NCBI RefSeq assembly: GCF_023065955.2
Contig: NW_026622808.1
Coordinates: 40,498,475-40,562,474 of the forward strand
Length of the DNA: 64,000 bases
Direction: 5' to 3'
DNA from: Ursus arctos
Taxonomy: Eukaryota > Chordata > Mammalia > Carnivora > Ursidae
The translations under genes and the position numbers were made by a program. The notes beneath the pieces are model-generated. The model did no database searches and was not told where the DNA came from. It saw only the letters and a list, made by a program, of their open reading frames with translations. Positions 56,340 through 64,000 of the stretch are shown in pieces; position 1 is the stretch's first letter, and each line of letters opens with the position of its first letter.

Positions 56340-56485
56340 ATGATTGAAATGATAGTATTTCAGATATACTCTGCTAAATAACTTAACAAAATTAATTTTA
56401 CTTGTTAATTTTTAAATGTTACTAGAAAACTTAAAAGTTAAATATGTGGATCACATTCTGTTTCAACTGGACAGCAGCTCTGGAT
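56340..56485 (+). mobile_element. hAT-type MER transposon, second half
   Basis: GATAGTATTTCAGATATACTC, then AACTTAACAAAATTAATTTT, then AATGTTACTAGAAAACTTAA, then ATGTGGATCACATTCTGTTT, ending ACTGGACAGCAGC. This matches the other half of the element at 55697-55868. Confidence 0.65.
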
Positions 56486-57530
56486 GCTGTTTTATTCCTC
56501 TAGATGTGATTCTTTTGCTTCTGGCAGGCAATTAGGGTAGGGTCACAGGGCCATCAGCAATTAGGACAATTCAAAATAAATGTGTCTTGAATTCTCCAGA
56601 AAGCTGGTTTATTTCTGGTTAACTTGTTTACCTAAGGTATAGCACTCTGGGGTTTACTACAGCCCCTGCTCTTCATAGACCCAGAAACTATAATTTTTGT
56701 CCCCCAAGCCCATGAGGCTGTTGGAGGCTATAGGCTCACTCCTCAGCCTCTCAACTGCTGCTTTGTGGTACAGATTTTTCTTGGGAAAAGTGGTATAGCA
56801 TGAAGGCTCTTTCCCTTCTCTGATTCCCTTCTCTTCTGGAGCAAAGCCCCATAAATTCTCACTGCCCTGGAAGCTCTCCAATGACTTCAATCAGATGATT
56901 CTCATATTTTGTTTGGTGTTTCTGGTTGTTCTCAGAGGGAAGTTCAGTGTGAAACAACCAAGTCTGCCACTGCCAGAGGCAGAAATCATATTAATTAATT
57001 TAAAAATATATCATGTCTGTCATTAATGTTGTTGGATTTTAATTATGGATGATGTGGAGGACTGAGGGTTCTGGAGAAGGGGCAGTCCTAATTTCATTTT
57101 AGTCAGGGAAGGTTTTACAGAAGAGTGGGGATGACTTTAAGAGTAGGAGATACAGATAGCAAGGTGATAGTTCCTGAGTCAGGGAGTGTCATGTAGGGCT
57201 AGGAATATATTCTATTTGATAACCTAGCTGACTAAATGGATTATAGAAATTCTAGCTCAAAGAATCAAATGGATTATAAATCACATGCTAATTCTGATTG
57301 GTAGTATATCCTGGAGTATGTTATTGAGAAGGATTTTAAGTTTGCAGTGGGTCTCAGTGGGCAAGAGGATTGCAGTCCACTGGCAATGTCTGCATTAGAC
57401 AAAGGATGAGGGATAGCTGCACATGAGTGTGAATCATAACATCCCAGAAATTATATGCAATGATTGAATTATCATGCATTACAAGTATACTATTTAACTG
57501 TTTGTAAATTAAAATAATTCAGATTTATCA
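56486..57530. other. Intronic sequence, unassigned
   Basis: Includes a 77-codon minus-strand open frame at 56657-56890 with mixed, protein-like composition that I do not recognise. It is on the gene's strand but does not match the part of CFAP20DC that I recall. Otherwise unassigned AT-leaning sequence. Confidence 0.35.
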
Positions 57531-58040
57531 TGTAAGGTGTCTGAACATGCCACCCCAAAAATACTCCTTTGGCATATTGATTGTTTTGAGCTGAAGACAC
57601 TTGAGAAACAGTAGATTCAGGAAGGGCTCCCTAACCTTCCCCTTTCTACCTAAAAGCAGGGTATAAAATTTCCCAGGAGCAAGGTGCCCTTTCTGGTACA
57701 TGGTACAATTCAATCACCAGGGATACCACTGACAGCCACTTTATTAACACAACTCTTATCTTTTATTAGTTTCCCCTATATATTTACTGCCCCATAGTTT
57801 GCCATCCTAAGAACCAAAACCCCTTTTCCTTTGTCATGTCACTTCTCTAAAAATACACTGTTCTGTGCTAAGATGCTATATAAACTTTAAGTTCTAACCA
57901 CTCCTTTGAGTTAACCATCATTGAGTTTTTCCCATGTGTATATGGGTTGCACACATAAATAAAATTTGTATGCTTTTCTCTTGTTAATCTTGTCAGTGTA
58001 ATTTTCAGGGCCCAGCTTCAGAACCCAGGAGAGTAAAGAA
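57531..58040 (+). mobile_element. ERV LTR, copy 2 of the family at 51708
   Basis: CTGAACATGCCACCCCAAAA, GATTGTTTTGAGCTGAAGAC, TTTTCCTTTGTCATGTCACT, AAGATGCTATATAAACTTTA (TATA-like), TTCTAACCACTCCTTTGAGT and ACACATAAATAAAATTTG (poly(A) signal). Same order and orientation as copy 1, with many differences. No gag, pol or env adjoins it. Confidence 0.75.
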
Positions 58041-58299
58041 AAAAATAATGTTTTTTTTTCCTCCTCTATAATCACATTACTTCAAAATGGCTCTTGATCA
58101 ATATCAACATGAAGGAAGATCTTTAATGGAGGACCAAAGGGCTTTATATTCAGCGATGACCTATTTAAGGTTATAATAAATGTCCTGCAGAAACAGTGAA
58201 CATGCTTTGCACATTTATGGGACACATTTGGCTGAGAGAGAGAATAGGTTGGGTGACAAAACTGATATTCAGAATGATTTTGATAGACAAGAAAATTGA
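58041..58299. other. Short unassigned stretch
   Basis: Sequence between the LTR and an L2. Nothing recognised. Confidence 0.4.
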
Positions 58300-59225
58300 T
58301 TCAGACACCAATATTTATTCCACAAGTATCTACCAAGATCCATTTTTGTGTCAGATTCTAGCACAGAATACAAAAATAGCGTTCCTGCCCTTTAGAGCTT
58401 ATAGTATAGTATGGAGGGTGAGGCCAACATCAAACAGGTAATCACACAAAAATGAGTAAATGATGTGAAGTTAAATGGTGCTGTAAGAACACATGAATAG
58501 GGGTTTGGGGGTTCCCTAGGGGAAGTGATACTTGAAAGGAAATCTAATGGATGAATAGGTATTAACCAGTCAAGGTGGAAGGCAAGGTAGGGGAAAACAA
58601 TCTAGGAAGGAGCAGCAATGGGCAAAGGCCCTGAAGTAGGCAGGTTTGAGAAGGAAAGGGAGCCAGTGTGGCTAAAGCACAAATCTCCAGAGGGGAAAGG
58701 ATGCAAAATAAGGTTGTTCCCGTAGTGCACAAAGCCACTCAAGCCTTGCAGGCCACTGAAAGATTTTGGTCTTTATCCTATGAACAATGAGAAGCCCAAT
58801 CGAAGGGTTTTTTTATTTTTATTTATTTTTATTTTTTATTTTTTTAAAAGATTTTATTTATTTATTTGACAGAGATAGAGACAGCCAGCGAGAGAGGGAA
58901 CACAAGCAGGGGGAGTGGGAGAGGAAGAAGCAGGCTCATAGCAGAGGAGCCTGATGTAGGGCTCGATCCCATAATGCCAGGATCACGCCCTGAGCCGAAG
59001 GCAGACGCTTAACCGCTGTGCCACCCAGGCGCCCCCCAATCGAAGGGTTTTAATATCGGGGTGTCACAGTCAGATGTGTGTTTAGAAAAGGTTGCTCTGG
59101 CTGCTCTGTAGGGGTTGGGTATGAGCTGTGGTGAAAAGGCAGATGTAAATGCAGAGAGATAACTTAGGGGGTTATACTAATGGTCGAGAAGAAAGACAGT
59201 GATAGTTTTAGGTGATCAAAAGCCA
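58300..59225 (-). mobile_element. L2 LINE 3' region, antisense, interrupted by a SINE
   Basis: TTCCTGCCCTTTAGAGCTTA, then GGAAATCTAATGGATGAATAG, then GGGCAAAGGCCCTGAAGTAG, then GAGCCAGTGTGGCTAAAGCA, then TTTGGTCTTTATCCTATGAAC, and after the SINE GGTTGCTCTGGCTGCTCTGT. Colinear antisense L2 over about 700 bp. The SINE at 58812-59035 splits it. Confidence 0.9.
58812..59035 (-). mobile_element. SINEC, young subfamily, inside an L2
   Basis: Minus orientation with GACAGCCAGCGAGAGAGGGA, GGGCTCGATCCCATAATGCC and head complement GCCACCCAGGCGCCCC. Perfect 16-bp target duplication CCAATCGAAGGGTTTT at 58796-58811 and 59036-59051. Confidence 0.97.
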
Positions 59226-59674
59226 GAGATAAACCATTAGTGAGACATGGGTACTAAAAAAAAATTAATGTGATTTGAGCTACACTAATACATACAGTGT
59301 CGTGGTCAATGGTCTAACTGTAGTCTGAACTGTTACATTAGCCTGTTTAATTTAGAGAACCCCAATTTGATGAACCCAAAGGTATCCCAAACTATACCAG
59401 GATCAGGAATGGCAAAGTAGACCTGAGGGTGGAGAAATGAGACGTTGGAGGAGAAAATGGAATACACAAAAAGCAATATTCAAAATTTAAAGGGTATTAT
59501 GTGAAAGAGTGATGACTCAAATTATTGTTCTGGAAAGAGAACTAGGACCTATAGGGAGAAGCTATCAAGCTATTGGGAAACCTATGTCAGCTCAGTCTAA
59601 GGGATGCTCAGTAATGGAGGGGCTGCTTTATGCTGCACTGAGCCTGCCTCCCTGGCAAAGACATGCAGAGGAGA
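59226..59674. other. Intronic sequence, unassigned
   Basis: No repeat or exon recognised. Confidence 0.4.
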
Positions 59675-59874
59675 TTTTTTTTTAAAGATTTTATTTATTT
59701 ATTTGAGATAGAGAGAGAGAGCAGGAGCAGGAGGAGGGAGGAGAAGCAGAGGGAGAGGGAGAAGCAGGCTTCCCACTGAGCAGGAAGCCTGATGTGGGGC
59801 TTGATCCCGGAACTCCGAGATCATGACCTGAGCCAAAGGAAGATGCTTAACTGACTGAGCCACCCAGGTGCCCC
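59675..59874 (-). mobile_element. SINEC (older subfamily)
   Basis: Minus orientation: tail TTTTTTTTAAAGATTTTATT, a GA/GGA-rich middle, GGGGCTTGATCCCGGAACTC, head complement GACTGAGCCACCCAGGTGCCCC. Short AGAGATTTTT-type duplications flank it. Confidence 0.95.
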
Positions 59875-60038
59875 AGAGATTTTTAAAGAGATGCTGGGTT
59901 AAATCATCTTTGTAATTTCTTCAAACTCTCTAGAATTCTCTGATTCTCTCAGAATGTGCTTTTTTCTTTTTTGAAAACTTTATATTCTTAATATTCCTAT
60001 TAATCCCCCTACCACCACTACCACCATATCTTTCTACC
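59875..60038. other. Short unassigned spacer between two SINEs
   Basis: AT-rich, with ACCACCACTACCACC at 60011-60025. Nothing recognised. Confidence 0.4.
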
Positions 60039-60249
60039 ATATATTATATTATATTTTATTTTATAAATAAATAGTGAGATAGCAAGCAAGAAAGAGAGCA
60101 CAAGCAGGGGGAGTGGCAGGCAGAGGCAGAGGGAAAAGCGGGCTCCCCGCTGAGCAAGGAGCCGGATGTGGGACTTGATCCTAGGACCCTGGGATCATGA
60201 CCTGAGCCGAAGGTAGATGCTTAACTGACTGAGCCACCCAGGCACCCCC
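60039..60249 (-). mobile_element. SINEC (older subfamily)
   Basis: Minus orientation with a degenerate TA-rich tail, GAGCACAAGCAGGGGGAGTG, GGACTTGATCCTAGGACCC and head complement GACTGAGCCACCCAGGCACCC. CTTTCTACC is duplicated at 60030-60038 and 60250-60258. Confidence 0.93.
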
Positions 60250-60261
60250 CTTTCTACCCTT

Positions 60262-60485
60262 TAATGAAAATACATATGCCAGGCCCTGTGCAAAACAGTT
60301 AAACATATATTTTATTTAATCTTTATAACAACACTATAAGAGAGGTAGTAAAATACCATCCCTATTTTTTAGGAAATTTAATTGAGTCTTAGAGAAGTAC
60401 TTTCACAAGAATCAAACCTAGCATTTTGATTCCAGAGATGGGGCTTTTAACCAGTGCACTATATCACTTCCCAAAACCACTTATT
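60262..60485 (-). repeat. MIR SINE, antisense
   Basis: ATGCCAGGCCCTGTGCAAAA, then TTTAATCTTTATAACAACAC, then AGTACTTTCACAAGAATCAA, then GAGATGGGGCTTTTAACCAG fit reverse-complement MIR. Confidence 0.8.
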
Positions 60486-60629
60486 CTACTATATGCCAAT
60501 GGATCTCATTCTGAGCTCACTGACTTTAACCCATTTCTAAATCTTCAAATATGAAAGTATATGATACACCATATTTCCTATGACAAAATATATTCAATGT
60601 CATAACTAGTAACTGTGTCAGTCATGTAG

Positions 60630-61060
60630 AATAAGGTTGTTATGCTTGGTAACAAACAATCCCCAAATCTCAGTGGCTTAAAAACAGCAAAGATTTATTT
60701 CCTGCTCATGCTAAACATTCATGACAGATGAGCAGGGGAACTGTTTATCAAAGTCATTCAGCAACCAGGCTGACATATACAACCACTATCTTGAACATTG
60801 CTGGTAGGTGTCAGGGGGAAAAAGAACTCTGCAGGGTCTTATACCTGCAATCAAATGTTTCAGCCAAGCAACAGCATAGGCTCTTGTGCTCACAATGCGT
60901 TGGTTAGAACTGGTTGGGTTAATTGGCTCCATCCAAAACCAAGTGGACTTAGAAATGCAATCCAATAATGTGCTTGGCATTGGGAGATCTGGGAAAAGCT
61001 GGCAAAGCATGTTAGTAACTGTCGCAGACAGTAAATATGCAATGAAGCCAGGAAACATGC
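60630..61060 (+). repeat. Ancient interspersed repeat, same family as 10425-10825
   Basis: AATAAGGTTGTTATGCTTGG, then CCCCAAATCTCAGTGGCTTA, then AAGATTTATTTCCTGCTCAT, then CTGGCAAAGCATGTTAGTAA. Overlapping open frames on both strands (60786-61128) are by-products of this repeat. The family name is not resolved. Confidence 0.5.
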
Positions 61061-62535
61061 AAACTGCTTTTGTTGCATACATTTCAGAGTTTCTACCAAG
61101 AATACTGACTATTACTACATCAGCTTGATTACTTACCCCAAGTTGAGAGTATTACTACTATATCAGAAGAGGGGAAATGTACAAATCATGCTGAATTCTG
61201 GTAGAAGCCTTCACTGTATTTGTAAAACATAGTTAGAACCATAATCATGTTGGGGATTCAAGTCCTTGGTATGCCATGTTAGTAAATTTATTTTACTTGG
61301 GTTATATACAAGTATTTAGACAGAAAATATAATATTTTACTATCTTACAAGTTTCATTGTGCCTAACTATGTCAAGCCATCACTGGTGAACTGAGAGAAG
61401 ATATGAAACAACTCAAGCCTTACATTAGGTTTTGAATATTAAGATTTTAGAATAAAAATCATTTAAACGCATTACAGAAATTTTATTCTGAAAATTCGTG
61501 GCAATGCCAGTCCATCATTGTCAAATTAACTAAAAGTGTGCTCCTCAAATCCCAATTAGATTTATATAAAAACGCAAACCTCTTAAAAAAGTTTTGCTTT
61601 CTGGTAAATATTTGTAATAATATAAAATAAAACAAGTAATTCATCTTATTTTTTGCTGTAACTCAGAGTACTCAATTAAAAAAGCCGTTCGGGCTTTTAT
61701 CCGCCATCTGTGGAAAAATACAGTAGTTTTATTCATAAGCCCTCCATGATCTCAACTACAAAACTAAAAATCTGCAAAGAAAATATGAAGACAAATCAGT
61801 GGCATCTATGAAGCATTTCATTGGAAATGGTTCTTAGGAGATAATTTCTTGTTGTGAGTGATTTAAATGCCCAAAGAGAAAGTATGTGTGATGTCTGTAT
61901 ACTTAAAACATAATTAAAATTTGTATTACAAATTCTAGTTTAGGAAAGAACTGGCTTTGAAAGGCAATTTCCTGTAAGGTCATTGGTCTGATATTTCGGA
62001 TGGTACCTTTTTCTAATTTGGAAGCTACATATTTTAATAGAGAATGGTCCAAAATGTTTTTCAGGTCAAACTAGAAATATGTTGATGATTTAAAAATGCA
62101 AGCAAAGTGCTTTATTATATTATACTACCAGAGTGTTATTGTAGTTTAAAAATATCATTAAATCAGCACAAACCCGCACTTATCATTTCCTGCACATTTT
62201 TCACCCTGAGCTGCCTTCTGACTATGAGTAATCTGTTAATCTGCTCCTAGCCTCACAATCCGTCAAAGTGACAGATTCATTCCTTCTCTAATACATAATA
62301 TCTTCATTTACTGTATGCCTTGCTGCAACTTGCTTTTTTGCTAGCCCTGAAATTTAGAAAATCACAAGCAAATTTAGAGAATGTCACATGGGTGGTTGTT
62401 CCTGTTTGTTTCCCATTTCTTCCATTATTCCAGCAGTTGAAACTCAAACTTGTCTGGACTCTTCATGTGAGTTAATAGCGTTTCCAAAATGAAGGCAGTT
62501 TCAGGTTTCGATAAAAGTGTTGTTAAAGAGGTCGG
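61061..62535. promoter_or_regulatory. AT-rich repeat-poor intronic block, candidate conserved enhancer region
   Basis: About 1.4 kb with no recognised transposable element. It includes a short inverted repeat at 61680-61698 (AAAAGCC, loop GTTCG, GGCTTTT), TCAAATTAACTAAAAG near 61528 and CACATGGGTGG near 62386. Candidate conserved non-coding sequence by texture only. Confidence 0.35.
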
Positions 62536-62743
62536 GGGGCGCCTGGGTGGCACAGCGGTTAAGCGTCTGCCTTCGGCTCAGGGCGTGATCCCGGCGTTAT
62601 GGGATCGAGCCCCACATCAGGCTCCTCCGCTATGAGCCTGCTTCTCCCTCTCCCACTCCCCCTGCTTGTGTTCCCTCTCTCACTGGCTGTCTCTATCTCT
62701 GTCAAATAAATAAATAAAATCTTAAAAAAAAAAATAAATAAAA
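62536..62743 (+). mobile_element. SINEC, young subfamily, plus orientation
   Basis: Head GGCGCCTGGGTGGCACAGCG, body GGCGTTATGGGATCGAGCCC and CCCCCTGCTTGTGTTCCCTC, tail AAATAAATAAATAAAATCTT and an A-rich run. TAAAGAGGTCGG is duplicated at 62524-62535 and 62744-62755. Nearly identical to 43283-43492 through the head. The long minus-strand open frame here is incidental. Confidence 0.97.
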
Positions 62744-62755
62744 TAAAGAGGTCGG

Positions 62756-62929
62756 AAGAGGGCAAATGGTAAACACAAAGTAAGCGCGCCCCTCACCGCA
62801 TCAAAAGACTGACCGTGGTAGAATTTTCTTCTAGTGCTGGGGGACAACAAATAGATTCTCACTCTTCACCCCCACCCCTGGGTGTAAAGAAAAAAAGTAT
62901 CATTTAAAAAAAAGAAAGAAAAAGATATC
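62756..62929. other. Short unassigned stretch
   Basis: Contains an A-rich (AAAG)n piece at about 62904-62923. Nothing else recognised. Confidence 0.4.
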
Positions 62930-63850
62930 CATCCAGTTGTTTAGGGATAAAGACAGGGCTTCATTTGCATAAACACCCCCATTTAATTGAAAGCCACATT
63001 GGTTTTATTTAAGCTGAGACCTTCAGTTTTATGATGATGTTGACTGCCGTCAGGCCAGGCCAGATCTCAGGGTTCTTGCTCATTGCTATTTTGATAATAC
63101 AAATGGTTCTGTGGTTTAAAATTTGTTCGCTGTCAATTCAACAGGATATATTTTCTGCTCCCCTTGTTTCTTGCGTTAGTTTAGTTGCTTATTAGTCTAT
63201 AACTTCTCCAAAGAGGGAGAATGAAGTACTGAAAGACAGGAGAACATAGAAATTCTAGCTAGTTTCCTTTCCTCTTAAATAAGGGATAAAGTACATCCTC
63301 CACAAATCACCATTTGGCTTCACTTGTTACTGATGCAGGTGTTCACATACTAAAACAAAGGTTAGTATTGTTAACCTCGAAAGTCAAAAGCAGGGAAGTT
63401 ATGGGCCCTGGCTTTCTAATCAGTCCTGTTTCAGCACACAGACAATTTTTTTTCCATGCGTACACCCAACACCCGACAGCATTTTCTTGTCCTGAGCACC
63501 AAATTGCATCTGATTTGTCTTAATGGATGGCAAGGGAGCTAAAGGCTTTTAAAAATCAATGGACAAGAAAGAGTCAATAGAACAATAATGTTAGTGTTAA
63601 TTCAATCAAATCAGCTAAAAGTTGTTTGTCTTTTTTCCTTTAAGTCATTTTAAATGGGCCGGACGTTTGACTCATGTGGTATTTATCATACTGAGTGAGT
63701 TTTTATGTGGTAATGAACAGCAAAATATGAAGCTGTAAACTCGGGTAAACATAATATATTGTTAGAGTGAAAAAGTATGTGTTTTAACATTAATCAATTT
63801 CCAAATGTAATGTTTTTCATTAACAAGTGAAACAAAATAATTACTGGGAA
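62930..63850. promoter_or_regulatory. AT-rich repeat-poor intronic block, candidate conserved enhancer region
   Basis: No transposable element recognised. TTCATTTGCATAAACA at 62960-62975 is identical to the 16-mer at 49323-49338. CCATTTAATTGAAAG follows, then AATTCAATCAAATCAGC near 63600 and TTAATCAATTT near 63790. The motif content suggests a developmental enhancer, but conservation and activity are unknown. Confidence 0.4.
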
Positions 63851-64000
63851 GAAACAGAACCAACTGCCAACAAAAACAGAGTTTGCGAGGAAGTGCAGGT
63901 TTGGAAGGGCTGCGATTTCTCCGTGACAGGCTAGGGACCCACTCCCATGCCCCTGGACACCTTCCCTAAAACGTTCACACCCCGCCTTGGGAGGCTGGAC
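63851..64000. other. Right edge, unassigned
   Basis: Nothing recognised. The sequence becomes more GC-rich after 63900. Confidence 0.4.

Larger units (their letters stand above)
36692..64000 (-). other. CFAP20DC: Upstream intron of CFAP20DC, 3' part (continues beyond the window)
   Basis: From the acceptor of the 36597-36691 exon to the right edge I recognise no further exon. Sequence for the residues that precede DWLN in the protein as I recall it is not found, so at least 27.3 kb of this intron lies in the window. A long intron fits a gene spread over a very large region. Repeats and candidate regulatory blocks inside are listed separately. Confidence 0.6.

Noticed and set aside
51708..58040. 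Provirus flanked by two LTRs
   Set aside because: The LTRs are strongly diverged and no viral gene remains between them. The interval is filled with unrelated repeats.
60786..61128. Overlapping 69-98 codon frames on both strands
   Set aside because: They overlap on both strands and fall in an ancient interspersed repeat also seen at 10425-10825.
61680..61698. Rho-independent terminator
   Set aside because: The hairpin resembles one, but this is vertebrate nuclear intron DNA and no bacterial gene is present.
1..64000. CRISPR arrays, rRNA or tRNA genes, and bacterial or phage systems
   Set aside because: No regularly spaced direct repeats with unique spacers, no rRNA-like sequence, and the only tRNA-like sequences are the heads of SINECs and MIRs.

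Overview
This window is vertebrate nuclear DNA, almost certainly from a carnivoran. At least 16 tRNA-Lys-derived SINEs of the carnivore SINEC type are present (head GGCGCCTGGGTGGC, tail of AAATAA units ending AAAATCTT). Six belong to a young subfamily with the signature GACAGCCAGCGAGAGAGGGA. From remembered consensus sequences this fits bears and the giant panda best, with pinnipeds as the main alternative. The rest of the repeat content (MIR, L2, MaLR/MLT1 LTRs, old L1/HAL1, hAT fragments) is ordinary placental background. There are no bacterial genes, CRISPR arrays, rRNA genes or intact tRNA genes, and almost every open frame is chance or lies in a repeat.

The only protein-coding gene I can support runs on the minus strand and enters from the right. 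Its last two coding exons are at 36597-36691 (31 complete codons) and 24894-25006 (36 residues and a stop). They are joined in phase 1 across an 11,590-bp intron. The joined C-terminus starts [12 protein letters not shown] and ends [21 protein letters not shown] recognise it from memory as the C-terminus of CFAP20DC (C3orf67), a CFAP20-domain protein linked to cilia. A 3'UTR of about 1 kb follows, ending near two AATAAA signals at 23872-23891. Positions 36692-64000 (over 27 kb) are then the 3' part of the preceding intron, and 1-23850 is intergenic DNA downstream of the gene.

Layout: 1-23850, intergenic, with MLT1 LTRs, L2/MIR fragments, an L1 remnant, six SINEs and AT-rich repeat-poor blocks near 8.3-9.2, 20.2-20.9 and 22.0-22.6 kb. 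23855-25006, 3'UTR and last coding exon. 25007-36596, last coding intron, with MIRs, one SINE, an AT-rich block at 28.3-30.4 kb and a CpG-dense patch at 32.5-32.9 kb. 36597-36691, penultimate coding exon. 36692-64000, upstream intron, with L1/HAL1, L2, hAT and ERV LTR copies, nine SINEs and repeat-poor AT-rich blocks at 49.0-50.9, 53.5-54.2, 61.1-62.5 and 62.9-63.8 kb that are candidate conserved non-coding elements.

I found no undescribed multi-gene system. The points most worth checking are the aromatic DP-rich C-terminus of the gene, a 16-bp octamer/forkhead-type motif shared by two intronic AT-rich blocks, the isolated CpG patch, datable nested insertions, and an orientation bias among the SINEs.
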